Shown here: positions 1-15,632 of the stretch, one piece after another
Layout of the letters: every line of letters begins with the position of its first letter
Position numbering within the stretch: position 1 is the first letter of the stretch
Assembly (NCBI GenBank): GCA_963556495.2
Contig: OY747702.1
Location: forward strand, 17,100,903 to 17,164,902
Origin: Valencia hispanica
Lineage: Eukaryota > Chordata > Actinopteri > Cyprinodontiformes > Valenciidae
Direction of reading: 5' to 3'
DNA length: 64,000 bases
Translations under genes and position numbers: made by a program
Notes under the pieces: model-generated
Databases searched by the model: none
Told to the model about the DNA's origin: nothing
Seen by the model: only the letters and a program-made list of their open reading frames with translations

Positions 1-520
1 TCAGTTGGCTTCCTATAAAAAGTCAGACATTTTGGTTTTTTTTAGGGTTTTGCACCTATCAAATGCAAAGTCCTAACAACACATTATCAGCTTTGTTCAA
101 CTGTTACCCGTGAATGTAATTTTTTTAACGGTTTTTTGAGAATAATATTTTCTGTTTGTCATTGATCTGAGTTGCTGCAATCATGATAAATCTTCTTTCC
201 TACAAATGAAGACTACTTTGGAATTTAGTTAAATCAAGCACTCATGTAACTACTGTGATAAAATGTTTTTAATTGACTGATTTTTTTTTTTCTTCAGATG
301 CACTTTGTAATATTTTAACCCCACCTGCAGTGCCACAGCATCAACTTTTCACACATAAATAAAAGCTTGGATACATTCCCACTGTTCCTGTGCTATTGTA
401 TGATAATTTAAGTTGACTGTGATGCAATGGGGCATCAGCAACAATTTAGCCTAGGGCACCAGAGTGGTCAGTGGGCCACTGGGCAGGAATAAAGGATTCC
501 CTCATGAACACCGTCTAAAG
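1..520. other. AT-rich non-coding start of window
   Basis: No open frame, splice-flanked exon or clear repeat was seen. Since psd2 runs leftwards off the window, this and most of the sequence up to 7645 should be psd2 intron, with its Sec7 and PH exons lying outside. That is inferred, not seen. Confidence 0.5.
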
Positions 521-748
521 CCCAGATCTCCAACTCTAATCCTTGAGTGCCACTGTCCTAAAAATGTTGGATGCATCTCTGCTCCAACACACCTGAATCA
601 AATGAATGGTTGATGACCAGGCCATTACAAAACTTGCTGACATGCCAAGGAGGTAATTCAGTCTTTTGATTCAGGCGTGTTGGAGGAGGGATACATCCCT
701 AAATTTCCGGTTACTGGACATCTGGGACTGGAGTTGCTCACTCCTGAC
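521..748. mobile_element. Short palindromic MITE-like element
   Basis: Two inverted arms of about 36 bases, 569-604 and 663-698, share the core CTCCAACAC(A/G)CCTGAATCAAA and are separated by about 58 bases. The outer ends (CTCCAACTC near 529, GGAGTTGC near 731) are also roughly inverted. This layout matches a very common fish interspersed repeat, probably a non-autonomous DNA transposon. No target duplication was resolved. Part of a related end may recur near 52960. Confidence 0.7.
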
Positions 749-2937
749 CTCCACTGACTGACTTGAAATACTGTCATCATTAATGGTTCCATTCAAATTA
801 AAAATAAATAAAATCGCTACATTGATTTTGAATATTGATACAATACCGTGACATAAAATATCGCGATATATTGCCGTACCTATATTTCCTTACATCCCTA
901 GCTAAAAATATCAAAAACTAAACAAAATCTTCATTTTCATAACTACAGCACTCTTAAAAAAAGTATTGTTTACTGTTTTTCATCACAGTGTTGCTTTATT
1001 TTCTGTTTTGCTCTCTCTGCCTCCTTTTACAGACACAGAAACACAACATCACCACTTAGCGGCAAACAATGAACAATGGTGACCTCTTTTGGCTGAGTGA
1101 GACCAATTATGCTCAGGTGTGGGATTGTGGTTGGTGAAACACCGAACAGCAGCCTGGTCTGACACAAAGAGTTTAACCTCTGGGAAAACACTCCAAAAAA
1201 AAAAAAAAAAACTCCCACAGCTTTTACAGTGAGTGCCGGAGAACAGCGTCCCAGCCTGCGGTAGGAAGAACCTCAGTGAGCCAAAACAGTCATTGCTACA
1301 GTAAGAATGTGGGATGTGTCATTAAAGACGGAGTGGAGCTATAAATAGAGAGGGATAAATCTGCCAGCATCAAAATGATTCCGTTACTGTGTGTTGCGGA
1401 AAGCGGTCGGGAGAAAATTTTGTGTTGCTGGATGTTTTGCAGAAGTGTGTACTCATCTTTTTGTGTCTCCGTCCGTTGTGTACGTGTGTCTATATTGCTG
1501 CCTGTGTGAGAGCCAGGAAAAGATAATCTGCAGGAGGTTTCAGCAGAGCTATAGAACCACGCTGAGGTTTTTATTTCCTGAGTAATGCCATGAAAGAGAG
1601 GGAGAGGGAGAGAGTGAGATATAAAGACACTTCATATCTGTGCCATTGAGAAAGCTTCAGGATGTGTGCGAATTAAAAACGCAGCCCCTGTTTATGTAAG
1701 CGCTGCTGCTGGCCCGTGAGTCTTTTATGCCTATATGCGTTTCTCACTCGACATACATGGAAGAGATTAGTCCACACGCCAGAGCTGCTCCTCTGATATG
1801 GTAACAACTGCGCTTGGCTTTTATCTGCTTTGCCTGGGCTCTGATCTGTTCGGCCTAGCGAGGTAGTGGGAGGAACACATGCAGCGGTGTCCACAGACAC
1901 ACCTGACTTCTATGGAGAGACATATCAGTGAATGCAAATCAACACTAATTTGCTCTTACGCTATAACATCTGAAAAGTTTGTCTTTTAATACTGTAGTTG
2001 GTCTTTGTATGTAAATTGTTGAGGGAATGGACGCTAATCTGCAGAATTCAACAAGTTTGATCCATGATCATTGGTAAGCTGCTGGTCAGACACAAACGGA
2101 GACAGTATTTTTATGATTCTCATCAGTGACTAATCAACGACATGACTGATTGCATTGTAATATCTTGCTGTCGTACACAGGGCCGGTGCTAGCCATTTGG
2201 GCGCCCTACGCACAAATGCTTTGTTGTGTCTTTGCAGGTTATCCAACAGGCTTTGGAGTTGGTACGAATTGTTTTGAGAAATTCACTAGCTGTTGTGAAA
2301 AATGTTGACACTGATGTGAGAAATTAGAAAAATTGTAAAACCTAAAATTCGCCAAACTTCCTCACCTTAAGTTGTGGATTGTTGTAGATTAACAGACATT
2401 AACACGCCTGTTTATAGTAAAACATTTTGAACAGACTGAATATAGATTCATTTCTTTAGTCTTTACTGCTTTTGTATTCATCATTTTTCATTATTTTCCT
2501 TTGTTCACAGCAGTTTAACAGTAAAATACTTCTGAAGCCTCTACATGTCTCTGATGTGCGTGGACAGAGCTCCAGCCCTGGCTGTACATCTTCTCAATGT
2601 TAGTACTATTTGTCAATTTTCTTCATGACCCCGTTTCCAAATCAATACGTTTGTATACTCTGTCAGAGGAATTGGAGACATCAGAAATAGAAGACACCGG
2701 GAATGTTTTACTGAGGTTAGATGGGTTTTTTTTCACCACTTAGGCTGCCATCAATGCTTAGATGATTATCAAATTCAAAGTCTGAATTTATACCAAGTAT
2801 GAATACCACCTGAATCAGTTTTAACATCAAAAACAAGAAATTGTTTTTTTTTCTTTGCATCAAAACACTAAAACAATAAGAAAATCAAGGGATGCAGGAA
2901 TCAATTTTCTGTTTCAATTCAACTTTGCAATCAGTGA
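749..2937. other. Non-coding stretch, probable psd2 intron
   Basis: No supported gene. At 815-900 there is a short dispersed-repeat fragment rich in ATATCGCGATA-type sequence. At 2180-2230 a fragment reading GGGCCGGTGCTAG resembles the end of another fish DNA element. The stop-free stretches near 1030-1220, 1390-1585 and 1673-1900 are short and have no splice or family support. Confidence 0.5.
1339..1348 (+). promoter_or_regulatory. MEF2-like site or TATA-like motif
   Basis: CTATAAATAG fits the MEF2 consensus YTAWWWWTAR exactly and also resembles a TATA element. It lies in probable intron with no transcript start nearby, so it may be chance. Confidence 0.2.
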
Positions 2938-2996
2938 AGGCTTCAATGCAGAAAAACCCCAGGTGGGAATTCGAACCTAGGACCTTTCTTGCTGTG
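2938..2996 (-). repeat. SINE-type fragment with tRNA B box
   Basis: On the minus strand this reads as the common fish block 'cctcacagcaagaaggtcctgg' followed by a B-box-like GGTTCGAATTCCC. It is a short internal piece of a tRNA-like dispersed repeat. There is no cloverleaf, so it is not a tRNA gene. Confidence 0.55.
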
Positions 2997-3894
2997 AGGC
3001 AACAGTATACAATATGTATAAACAAGCACATTTGATTTGCCTCTCAAGTCAAACCTGACAACAACGTGACACAAGAGTGGAACGCATTCTAACTACAAAT
3101 CGGAAAACAAGTGGGATTTGCTAGTTGTTGTAAAGTTAACTAATCTTGACAAAAAAGAAATAAAGGTAGATCTTTCTATATATAATCTGTAAAAATAATA
3201 GGCTAAAGTGCAATAAGGTCAGCACTCCAAATACATTTAAGAAAGGCAGGGTAGACATATTTAAAAAATGTCTCATCATTCCCTAACAGTTTCTGCAGCT
3301 TCCTCAGTCACATATGCTGATCCAACTGCTTCACGCTGCATGCTAATGATTTCTTGCTAACACACACTTCAGCTGTTATGTGATTGATATTCAGTCTGCA
3401 TCGCATGTTGTGCCAAATGTCAAACATCCACATCCAGAGATGCATCTCTTTCAAGACAATTGTGAATTAATTTATGGTGTGTCTTTTGGGGTTTATATTA
3501 TTGGCCACCACAATGGTCTGTATTTGTTTATCACACCCGCTGACGAGTATAGTCAGATCTGGACGTTTTATAGCCTGTATTACCTTGTTTATGGGTTGTG
3601 TGTAAAAACAAATGATAATGAAACGATTAATTTATACTAATTGACATATTACTAAAGAGAAAGCAAAACTAATAAATCAATGCCAGTGTATGAAACACAC
3701 AAAGAAAGATGAACACAAAACAAACACCTTCCAAGCTGACGCACTGATTGGCCTGCCATGTTTACAGAGCTCTAAAAAAAAGTTCTATTCAGAGCCAGCT
3801 AAATAAACTGTAGTTCATCCAACTGGTCCCAGAAATCAACAAAATAATAAGACAGATGATGTGATTTCATCTCAGTATGCAAAACACTGAAGAC

Positions 3895-4515
3895 ATTCCC
3901 ACGTGGTGGTGGCAAAGTCATGCATTTGGATGCTTTTCATTGGTTCCATAAATCTGGTCTATAGAACAGCAGCAAGAACAAAACTACTGTAGAAAGAAAG
4001 CCATGAAAGTCATGTTTGGAGTTTGCCTCAAACTATGAGGGCACACAGGAAGCAAAGATGGCCTGACCAGGTGAGACCAACATTTTTTAACTATTGGTCC
4101 TACACGCAAAATGTTTAGTGTGGTGGAAAAACTATTGCTGCAACATCCCCACTGTGGAACATGGTGTTGAGAGTATCATGCTGTGGGGCTGTTTTTCTTT
4201 GACAGTGACAGGAAAGTTGGTCTGATTTGATGGGAAGAAGGGATGGAGCAAAATACAGCACAGTCCAGGAAGAAACCCTGTTAAAGGTTAATTAAAGACT
4301 TGAGACGGTGGCACAGGTTGAATACTAACACAATGCACACTAATCGTATTTTTTATTGTAAGCGATCACGTTTGTTTGGTTTTTTTCACTTAACAATTAT
4401 GCACTACTTTGTGTTGATCTGTCACATAAAATCCCAACACAAGACAATGAGGTTTGTGGCTTACCATGATAGAGTTTGAAAAAGCTCAAGGGTATGAATA
4501 TCTTTGCTAGGCACT
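3895..4515 (+). mobile_element. Decayed Tc1-like transposon copy
   Basis: The stretch holds pieces typical of the abundant fish Tc1 family: 'CCCCACTGTGGAACATGG', 'ATCATGCTGTGGGG', then a right end with 'TTTGTGTTGATCTGTCACA' and 'TGCTAGGCACTATA'. The transposase region is collapsed and has stops and deletions; only the HAVG-like part before the second catalytic segment is legible. It reads in the plus orientation. Confidence 0.75.
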
Positions 4516-6690
4516 ATATCTATAGCTCCACAGCTGCTCTGTCCTGCAGTGAAAAAGACTAGCTGTCCACAACGCCCCAGGGGCCAAAATGTGTAACCAT
4601 GGCTAGCCACTGGAAAGAATGGAGGAGAGGAATGAAAGATAGGCAGCAGCAGAAGTAAAACACAGAGGAGGGAAATTGGAAAACAGCGGGATGTGATGAA
4701 CAGAGGAGGATGGTGTGTTTGTGGGCATGGGGGATGTGGGTGATTTTGAGATGAGATAAAGTGACATGAGACGGATCAAGTGGAGAAATGAATGGGAGGT
4801 GCAACACAGGCAACAATAGGTGGGTGACAGAAAGCAAGAGAGAAAAGGAACAACTAAACATCACAATAGCGCATATCATATACTTAAATATGATGTGCAA
4901 TTCAAATACAGAAACATATATAGTATCCTATTTTACACAACAAATACAATTGGGATGGAGATTGTAGCCTATACTTTATGACTATAAACAGGTAAAAGGA
5001 TATTTAGTAATGAAAGGTAAGTTAGACCTCAAAGGAAAACAACAAAATCTACTTTTTGCAATTTATAACTAAACATTGTTAATGCTCCTTATTTAATCCT
5101 ATAAAAGGACCAGAGCAGAACTGGGATCAATGAGATGGTGAAACTGGATGCTGTGAGTGGCTTTAAAATGTTCCCTTTAACACTGCCAAACAGATGTATC
5201 CACTCCACATGTAAGTGCACAAATGTCTGGCAAGCTGGCCAACACAGAGCAATAATCACTCACTTATACTCAGGCACGCTCACATTCACTCCAAGACCCT
5301 GCTAGGCAGAGGGAAGCTGAAGACGATGATGTCATGACACAAACAATAGCTCATTGAGCCTGGCACTGGTGGTCAGGAAGCGAGGCCGTGCTTAAAGAAC
5401 AACATCTGCAGACTGGATCAACACAGAGAAAAGAGCTTGGAGAGGAGCTGACATCAAGAAGCCTCGAGTCATCTTGTACGACATCGGCCTGAGCTGTGAA
5501 GCACCAGGCGAATCCCAACAGTTTGCCGAAGAGATCATGTCCGAGAACTGTGCGTCTGTTTGGCATTCCAGTGTCTTTGTAGCTGTAGAAACTGTGCAGG
5601 GGGGAGTCACTCCAGGAAAACAAGCCTCAGAGACTGTGTAAATGCCAGCCAGGAAGACCTATTACCATAGTTCTGGTGAACCAGCAAGGTTTTTCCCATA
5701 TGGTTCTTGTTACTGCTTCCCTCCCCCTCTGCACCATCTTCCTCGAGCCTTTTAGGGCTATTAAGGTAATTATATGTAAGGAAGTAATGTAAGCTGCTGC
5801 TGTATTTCCATGGTCCCATGGGGACTCTGCAAATGATGCTCAGAGTGGATGAGTTTACAACTCCAGAAGAAAATCCTTTAACTAGTTCAAAAGATTGTTC
5901 CGCTGTAAGAGTCCTCCATCATGCAGGAACATTGTGCAGGTTTAGAGATTTTTGCATTTATTTCATCATGTTTTTGACCACCATTTTCCTCTTTCTGTGA
6001 TTTTGTATTTGACTCTGTCTAATTTGTCTTGGTTTTATGTATTGTTTGTTCAGTACAGTTGGTCTTCATTTGAATAACCACCTAACATGACGTGATTATC
6101 TCATTTATACCCAATGCATATATCTTCCGTGGTTTTCCAAAGCTGCTTGTCGTCATCACCTTAGTGGCATTGTAGACTTTCCCCCTGTATGCTAATGGCT
6201 TCCAAGTTTGTTCAGCAGCCTCTTAGATTGGGTTAGCACAAAGATGAGCTGGCACTGTATGATTTACCAGACTTTCAGTAACCAACAACTTCTCTCTTTT
6301 CAAATGCAATACCCCTGCTTTAACGCTCTCAGAAAGGTGAACCAAAGTCTTGAAGAGAATATTGATTTGTATGTATAGAAAGGTTATTTGCTTCTTTTAA
6401 AAAAAGCACATATTCACCTTCACCTTTTTCCTCTCTCAGCACCCACCCCAAGGGTTTCACTTTACTAATGCCACCTGCTGGTTGATTCAAGGTTACAACA
6501 AGTTAATTACACTTTAGTCAGTCTATTGCACAGACTAAAGCTGATGTAAAATAAAATGTATCGACTTAACTGAAAAGAAGGGCGCAACAATCATCTTTTA
6601 TGATCTTAAGATTGTTCTATGTTTGTCACAAAAGCAGACAAAATCAGACAGTAACAACACCTTTACACAAATTTGGTCAAGACACAAAAC
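4516..6690. other. Non-coding stretch, probable psd2 intron
   Basis: No supported exon. A stop-poor block at about 5390-5640 is open on both strands but matches nothing I recognise; see the findings. The rest is AT-rich with no clear repeat. Confidence 0.45.
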
Positions 6691-6694
6691 AGAG

Positions 6695-6830
6695 AACACA
6701 ACTCTAATTCCAATAGTTAGAAGACCATGTGTTCGAATCTCAGTTAGGAGAGTTCTGCAGGTCTTCTTCGTGGTTTTTCTCCAGGTACTCTGTCTTCTTG
6801 AAGACATGAATGTATGCTTAGTGATGCATT
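6695..6830 (+). repeat. Diverged SINE-type repeat
   Basis: It holds a degenerate B box (GTGTTCGAATCTC) followed by 'TTTTTCTCCAGGTACTCTG' and 'CTTGAAGACATGAATGTATG'. These are blocks of the fish tRNA-derived repeat also present at 2938-2996, there in reverse orientation. The copy is strongly diverged. Confidence 0.55.
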
Positions 6831-7644
6831 ACATTTACTTCTACATGATGTTCCTCTCTTTTTGTGTTTACTGGTGCAAAAGGTAGAATCAAAGTTGATG
6901 CACACCTAATGTACCTCTAAGGTTATAAAGGTTATTTGTACCACAGACTTTTTCCCCTGGTTTTTATGTACATATCTGTAACACACAGTCTGTTGACCAC
7001 TTTGACACAACTCAACCAAACATTGAACAGCTGACTCCCACAACACAATTTCATTTTTGACTAATTTTACCATCTAGAAATCTGCTGGTGACAAAAAAAT
7101 TATTTTCAGTCTAACCACTAACCATTTTATTAATGCTAGTCACGCTAACTGTGCTAATTGCTAATATAAGATGCCAAAGATCCTTTAAAAAGGTTACCTT
7201 TATAATCCTTTTGTCTTTAGTGTGTTATAGTGACTCCACTTTGAACATGCAGCCTGATATTACAACTGTTCCTAATATATATAATTCATAACCACTCATG
7301 GCAAGAAAGTTGGAAAGACATATTTTAAATCACAGTTTTTTTTAAATTTCTTATAGTTGTTTAAGAGAAAATGGAATCAGTTCAAATATGCTGGTGAAAA
7401 AACAGAAATTGGGAATTTTCTGATGCAGCTCTATTGACTGGGACTCAGCTTTAGAAAAACACGATCTAAAATCGAGCATAGAGATGAATTTGAACTAAAT
7501 TTACCACAACAATTTGCAGTATAAATAAAGTGTGCAAAGAAACAAGCTTGGAGCAAATCATGAATATAGTTGGGTAGACTTTACATGAGCAAAAACTACA
7601 TGAAGATGTTTGATTAATAAAAACTGAACCCTGCCTCATCTTTA

Positions 7645-10270
<2,626 letters not shown>

Positions 10271-10555
10271 GATGCCCTTCTTAGAGCGCCGCAACAGTCC
10301 ACTCCGGATGGAGATTAAAGACCAGAGCTGTAAATCAGCAACCAAGGAGGACGCTGGAACAAAAGAGAAAAGAGGGGAGAGAAATATTAGCTTCAATGAA
10401 CACAAAGTGATAAATAAAATGATGAGATGCAGAAAGCAATAGCTGCAGTAAATGAGAGACACTGTACTGTCATGTAACTGTTCATGGCTCTCAGATCATC
10501 AATGAATGAACAGCGGTTCAGATGAGCACCACAGTGTGCTTTCAGATAAATAAAC

Positions 10556-11555
10556 CCCTTAATCTTTTTCACATTTTCTCAATTTAAAAGCATAACTTTT
10601 ACTTAAATATTGTTTAGCCTTTATGCAACAGACCAAAATAAAGTATTGTATTATTGTGTAGTGGACAGAGGGAAAATTAAAAATGCTTTAAATTTCTTTT
10701 TTCAAATAAAACTCTGACAATCGCAGCGTGCATTTCTATTCAACTCCCCTGAGGCAGCACTTCGTAGAACCCCACTTCCCTACAGTCGCAAGTCTTTTAA
10801 GGCATGTAACCACCAGCTTTGTACTTCTAGAAAGGGAATGCTTTCCATTCTTTTTTGAAAAATAGCTCAATCTCAGTCAGACTGAATCGAGAGCATTGGT
10901 GAACATCAACGTGTACCTTCTGCAACAAATTGGATATAAGTCTGGACTTTGACTGACAGAAACATCAAATAGGGTCTCGCACATTTACCTGATTAAAAAA
11001 AGAGGTTTACAACGTCCTAAACTTTGGGGGTTTATTGTTTTTTAACTTTGTGGTCTAAAACTTTGATTCTATTTTCAGCAAAAAGAGAAGAATATGGATC
11101 ACTCAGAATGATTTTATTAAGCCAAGTTTAATGAATGGGTCTGGGCCGGCCTACTTTTGTGTAAAAGTCACTGTACTTATGTAGTCCTATTTACAATAAA
11201 ATGAAAATGACAGCAAAAAGGCTTGGTTAATAAAAGGCTCAACTTTGTGTCGTTCCAAATATTTTCCATTTCAAGATCAACATTTGTCTGAATCATGTTT
11301 GAAAGCCTCTCATCATTGAAACTCTTCCCCTAAAAAGTTCCATTTGAACTGCTAACATGGGCCACAGAAAATCATTACATGGGCCATGAATGGCCCGTGG
11401 GTCACCCTTTGAACACCCCTGCTTTCTCATGCATCGGTTTGTCATGGTGTTGGTCTATCGCATAAAATCTCAGTAAAGGTTTGCAGTTCTAACATCACCA
11501 CAAGCGGAAAAGTTTAAGGAGTGCGAAGATTTTTGCAAGTCCCTCTACACCTTGA
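10556..11555 (-). mobile_element. Decayed Tc1-like copy with both ends
   Basis: The left end (10556-10960) is the reversed 3' part of the family: 'TTTTTCACATTTTCTCAA', 'GTGCATTTCTATTCAA', 'GCAGCACTTCGTAGAACC' and 'AGCTCAATCTCAGTCAGA'. The right end (11435-11555) carries the other terminal repeat: 'GTGTTGGTCTATCGCATAA' to 'GAAGATTTTTGCAAG'. The middle has been replaced by unrelated sequence, including a hAT-like end 'GGGTCACCCTTTGAACACC' at 11399-11417. Confidence 0.75.
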
Positions 11556-14500
11556 ACGTATTTTCTTCTGCGCCAGAGCGTGCCAGAGAATTTATTTACG
11601 CCGAAAAACAAACAGATTGAGAACAGACAGCAGAGGTATCTAGGAAGAGAGAATGAAGAAACCCCTCAGGGTCTGGTTAGTGTGGTCCTGCTGTTTATTG
11701 GCTGCTGATCAACGTGGAGATTCCAGCTTTTCCTACCCTCTGTGGAAGTGGATCACAGTAACCTTACATAGCTGCTTCATTAGTCAGAACTCTCTGCAGA
11801 GCGAGGCTCAAGGGTAAACTGAATCACCAGCTCCAGACCTAGGTAATTACCATTTTATGGTATTTTAGCATATTTTTTAAAAACAAGCTTTATGTATGTA
11901 AGTGAAATCCAAACTTCCCATGAATAGTTTTTAATGCTACGATGGCAAAGATAATAAATCATCTGCCTGAAATTTGAATGAACAATGTGTTTGTAATTAT
12001 AACACATTGGTATAATGGGCTGAAGTAGAGCCATTAAGCGACTCTATCTGCCTGATCCAGTCTCCCCTCTCTGCTGACTCATCTGCGGCGAGGGACTCGT
12101 AGCAGAGCTGCAGTAAAATATTTACCGCCACGCCGAGCTTTTCTGCCGGCACACAGATGCAGGTAAGTTCCTACTAGAGCAGAAACCCTCCTAATCTGCC
12201 AACAAATCGTTGCAGTCTCTCGGGAAACTTCAAGCATTTTCCAAGCCCAAATGTGCAGACAGAGAGAGCGGCGAGGTACAGAGGCTCGGATGTGAACCAG
12301 CTTTGTTTCTCTGATGTTGCGAGCGCTTTGAGCACGAGGACACCGCGGGCCCGCTAAATGTTTCATCAGAGTTGCAAAATGACGATGCAAATTATGCAGA
12401 AGTCTGGAATAATTTAACAAATTGGTCCCTTATTCCCAGCTCCCGGTTAAAAGTGGAACAGTCTGCTTTCTCAGGCGTCACGTTGCTAAACGCCAGCTCT
12501 CAGAAAACTCAGGTAGGCTACACATTTGTGAAATACAGAACAACATCACACTTCTGAGCTTTTTGAAAGAAAGAAAAAAAAAGACATGTCCCGCTAATGT
12601 GTCCTCTAATCCTCCTATCTCAAACTGAGGTTTGCTCTGATCTCAAAGGACATTTTGGCAGATTGCTCAACAAATTCTTCCTGAATCCATAATCAGCGAT
12701 TAGCCTGCTCGTTTTATTTATTTATTTTGTAACCAGATGCTTTTAGCAGCCTATATGCCATCTGTGGAAGCATCAATCAGTTTCAAAGTAATACTTTGCA
12801 CTGCATGCAATTTTTAACTGCATTTTCACTGCTGAGTGAGGAAAGTTCCTCTCAGAGTTAAAAGTGTCTCTGGTTTAAATCATTCATGGATTAGTATCTT
12901 CTGACTGTCTTCAAAAGATGTATTAGGATGATCTCAGAATAATCCCTGTGGAAGTGAGAGGAACAACGAATCTGGCTGCAGAAGGGAGAGAGAGCAAAAA
13001 GCGCAGATGTGCACAGGCATCCCACATGGATGGAAGGAGAAAACACAGCCAGAGATGGTGAGAGGGTGTGTGTGTGTGTGTGGGGGGGGGCACTCAGAAA
13101 GAGTGTGTGTCTATGCATCTTTGTGTGTGGATGTACACTGTGCCAGTCAGGAAAGACTTTGTGTATTCTACTTTTGTCAGCCCAACACCGGAGCTCTTAA
13201 GTCTTATCTATTTCCTTTAATTGGAATCAGACCGCCTGCCAATCACGTGGACAGCACACAAACACACCCCCATGCCTCTAAAGCAAACACCTCTCAAGAC
13301 ATATAAACCCACCAGTAGGAATGGTGCCATCAAATAACTCTTTGTCTTCCCAACACAAGAACACACACATGCACAGAGACACACACATTATTCTAAGAAT
13401 AGAGGCAGACACACACCGTGCTCTAATTTATTGATCTCTGCGACGCCGTGCCGCAGTCCGCTGAGAATCCCCCCACTGATGAGCATGACTGGTCTCTACA
13501 GGCAGCAGAGATGCAACACTTCAGAAGTAATGAAACTGGAAGCTTTGAAAATGAAGGGGGGGGAAACGAGAGCAGCTCGAGGGAAAAAGGGAAAATCATC
13601 ACTGGAACATAGAGCTCATCTGGAAGAGTTTCAGAGTTCATTCAATCCAACGTCCATTTAAGCATGATGTCCACTAAAAAGAAAAGAAAAAACAAACATA
13701 GTAACAAAATGTCTTGCTTTAATCTTCCACTTTCCACAAAAAGAGAAGGCGACGTGTTTAAGCATATTCAGATGAGTCAGCAGTCGGGTGGATCAGAGAT
13801 GGACAAGAAGCTGAATACAGAGAGCTGGTAGACCACTTTGTGACATGGTGTGGAAACAATCGTCTCATCTGAAATGTGAACCAAACAAAGGAGATGATTG
13901 AAGATATTAGGAGGGGCAGAAATATGTCAAACACTGTTTGCATCCTGGGAGAAGAAGCAGAGGTGTTGGAGGAGTATGAATCTCCCTCTTCACCTGGGCA
14001 ACAGACTGGACTGGAGATGCAACATAAGAAGGGGCAGAGCGGACTGTAGTTATTGAGGAAGCTTCAATGTTTGCAGCAAGGTCCTGGATATCTTCTTCAC
14101 CTATGTTATGGAGAGTGGAATATCTTCTTATGCATATCATGTAATCCTACAATTTAAGTTTATGATGTGCAGGAATAATTGAAAAAACAGCTATTTTGGA
14201 TCCAAACAAGTCTTAACCAGCAAAAATGGTGTGTAATTTTAATTCGAGCTAAGTAGAGTACTTGGATACAGTTGAGAAAAGTGTCCAACAGAAATGGACC
14301 CATTCCTTATAATTAGTCATTATATCACTAGATGATCCCAGGGTTCAAAACAGACACTGCTGATGTAAGTCACACTGTGATTATGAGGTGCAATTTCTGG
14401 AAATATACCAATACTTAGCCTAAAGAGGTAACTGCAAAGAGAAATCCCGCCATTCCCAAATGCAAAACAGATGATAAAAGATCATCATCTGTGTAGCTCT

Positions 14501-14793
14501 GCAGGAATTTTCCATTTAATATTTATTGTATCAATAAAAAACATAAACATCTGAGTTCTGGTGCCTCTAAGCAGGGCACTATGGGGAGTATACTGCAGTC
14601 AGATGTTACTGGCTGTCAGGTGAGGTAGTGGAGGGGATTATCCTGGATTCTCAGAGGGCTTAACAAATGAGACAATCAGGAATAAAACCCAGAAGCAGCG
14701 AATTTGACACAATGTGATGTTGGTGAATTACAGCCTAAATATCGTATTTGAGAAAATCATGTTTTGCTCTATAAAGACTTAATCTCCTTAATC

Positions 14794-14794
<1 letters not shown>
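11556..14794. other. Non-coding stretch, probable psd2 5' intron
   Basis: No supported exon. It holds a moderately CpG-rich patch (12060-12360), a short GT run (about 13064-13081) and scattered short open frames without splice support. Confidence 0.45.
12060..12360. promoter_or_regulatory. CpG-enriched patch, possible alternative promoter
   Basis: CpG is much denser here than in the flanks (GCGGCGAGGG, CGCCACGCCGAGC, GCGAGCGC, CACCGCGGGCCCGC). A textbook plus-strand donor CAG|GTAAGT sits at about 12160. Either an alternative psd2 first exon (minus) or an unrelated non-coding transcript (plus) would fit. Nothing in the sequence decides between them. Confidence 0.25.
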
Positions 14795-14858
<64 letters not shown>

Positions 14859-14859
14859 T
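14795..14859. repeat. (CTAT)n microsatellite
   Basis: About 16 uninterrupted CTAT units. Confidence 0.98.
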
Positions 14860-15454
14860 ACTAAGCATCACTGCCGTATGGCTTCGTGGGTTGAAGCGGT
14901 AGCCACCAATTGACCACATTCAACCTGTCTGACCTCATTACATTCAAAGCGCTGCCCACAGTCGTTGCAAACAGAAAACGTTTGTCTGCAGCTCTTCTTG
15001 TTTGTGCTGCGTGGATCACTGAGAGTTTCCTACTAAAAGGCAGCAAAAACAAACGGTGTGACGGACACAGAGCTGGTGCTTCAGTGACATTGAGATGATT
15101 ACACCATTTTCATCTTTAATTCTTTAAAACGTTATTTATAACCAAAACAAAGACGAGTGGTTAGTACCACAAGGTTTTTGGAGGAGAAATAAAAAATGCA
15201 GCGACAGTAAATACCACAAAGGGTCAAGCGTTGCCACCGATCTTACAGCAGCCACTGTAAACCCAAAGACCCACCTGGATGACTCTCTAAATACTTTCTA
15301 TAAAGAACTAATTAGCCGTCAAAACTCATTTATGAAGCTGTCAGGTGAGCTGATGGGTAATATAAGATCTGCATACTAAAGACACCAAAGGAAAACCTCC
15401 CCTGTGCTTCCCTTTTTTCTATTTCTTCATATACACTGGCTTACTAGATCATTT

Positions 15455-15632
15455 ATCCCACTTTAACTTTTTCCCATTTTGTCATGTTACAACTAAAAGC
15501 AATGTGTTTTTTTGTTTTTTTACAGACAGAGGTAGTAGAAGGAAAAGGATACATGGGTTTCTAAATTTGTAACAAGATTAATCTGACAGCTGTGGCATGC
15601 ATTTCTATACAGCTGTCAGATTTATCTTGTTA
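15455..15632. mobile_element. Tc1-like end fragment with a hairpin
   Basis: The Tc1-family terminal block 'CATTTTGTCATGTTACAAC' (about 15475) and 'GGCATGCATTTCTATA' are present. A 22-base arm at 15572-15593 is repeated inverted at 15609-15630, differing at one position, with a 15-base loop. The transposase body is missing. Confidence 0.6.

Noticed and set aside
2938..2996. B-box sequence considered as a tRNA gene
   Set aside because: No acceptor stem or anticodon arm can be formed. The text matches a dispersed repeat.
5351..5623. Considered as a psd2 Sec7-region exon
   Set aside because: None of the minus-strand frames resembles the Sec7 or PH sequence of PSD proteins.
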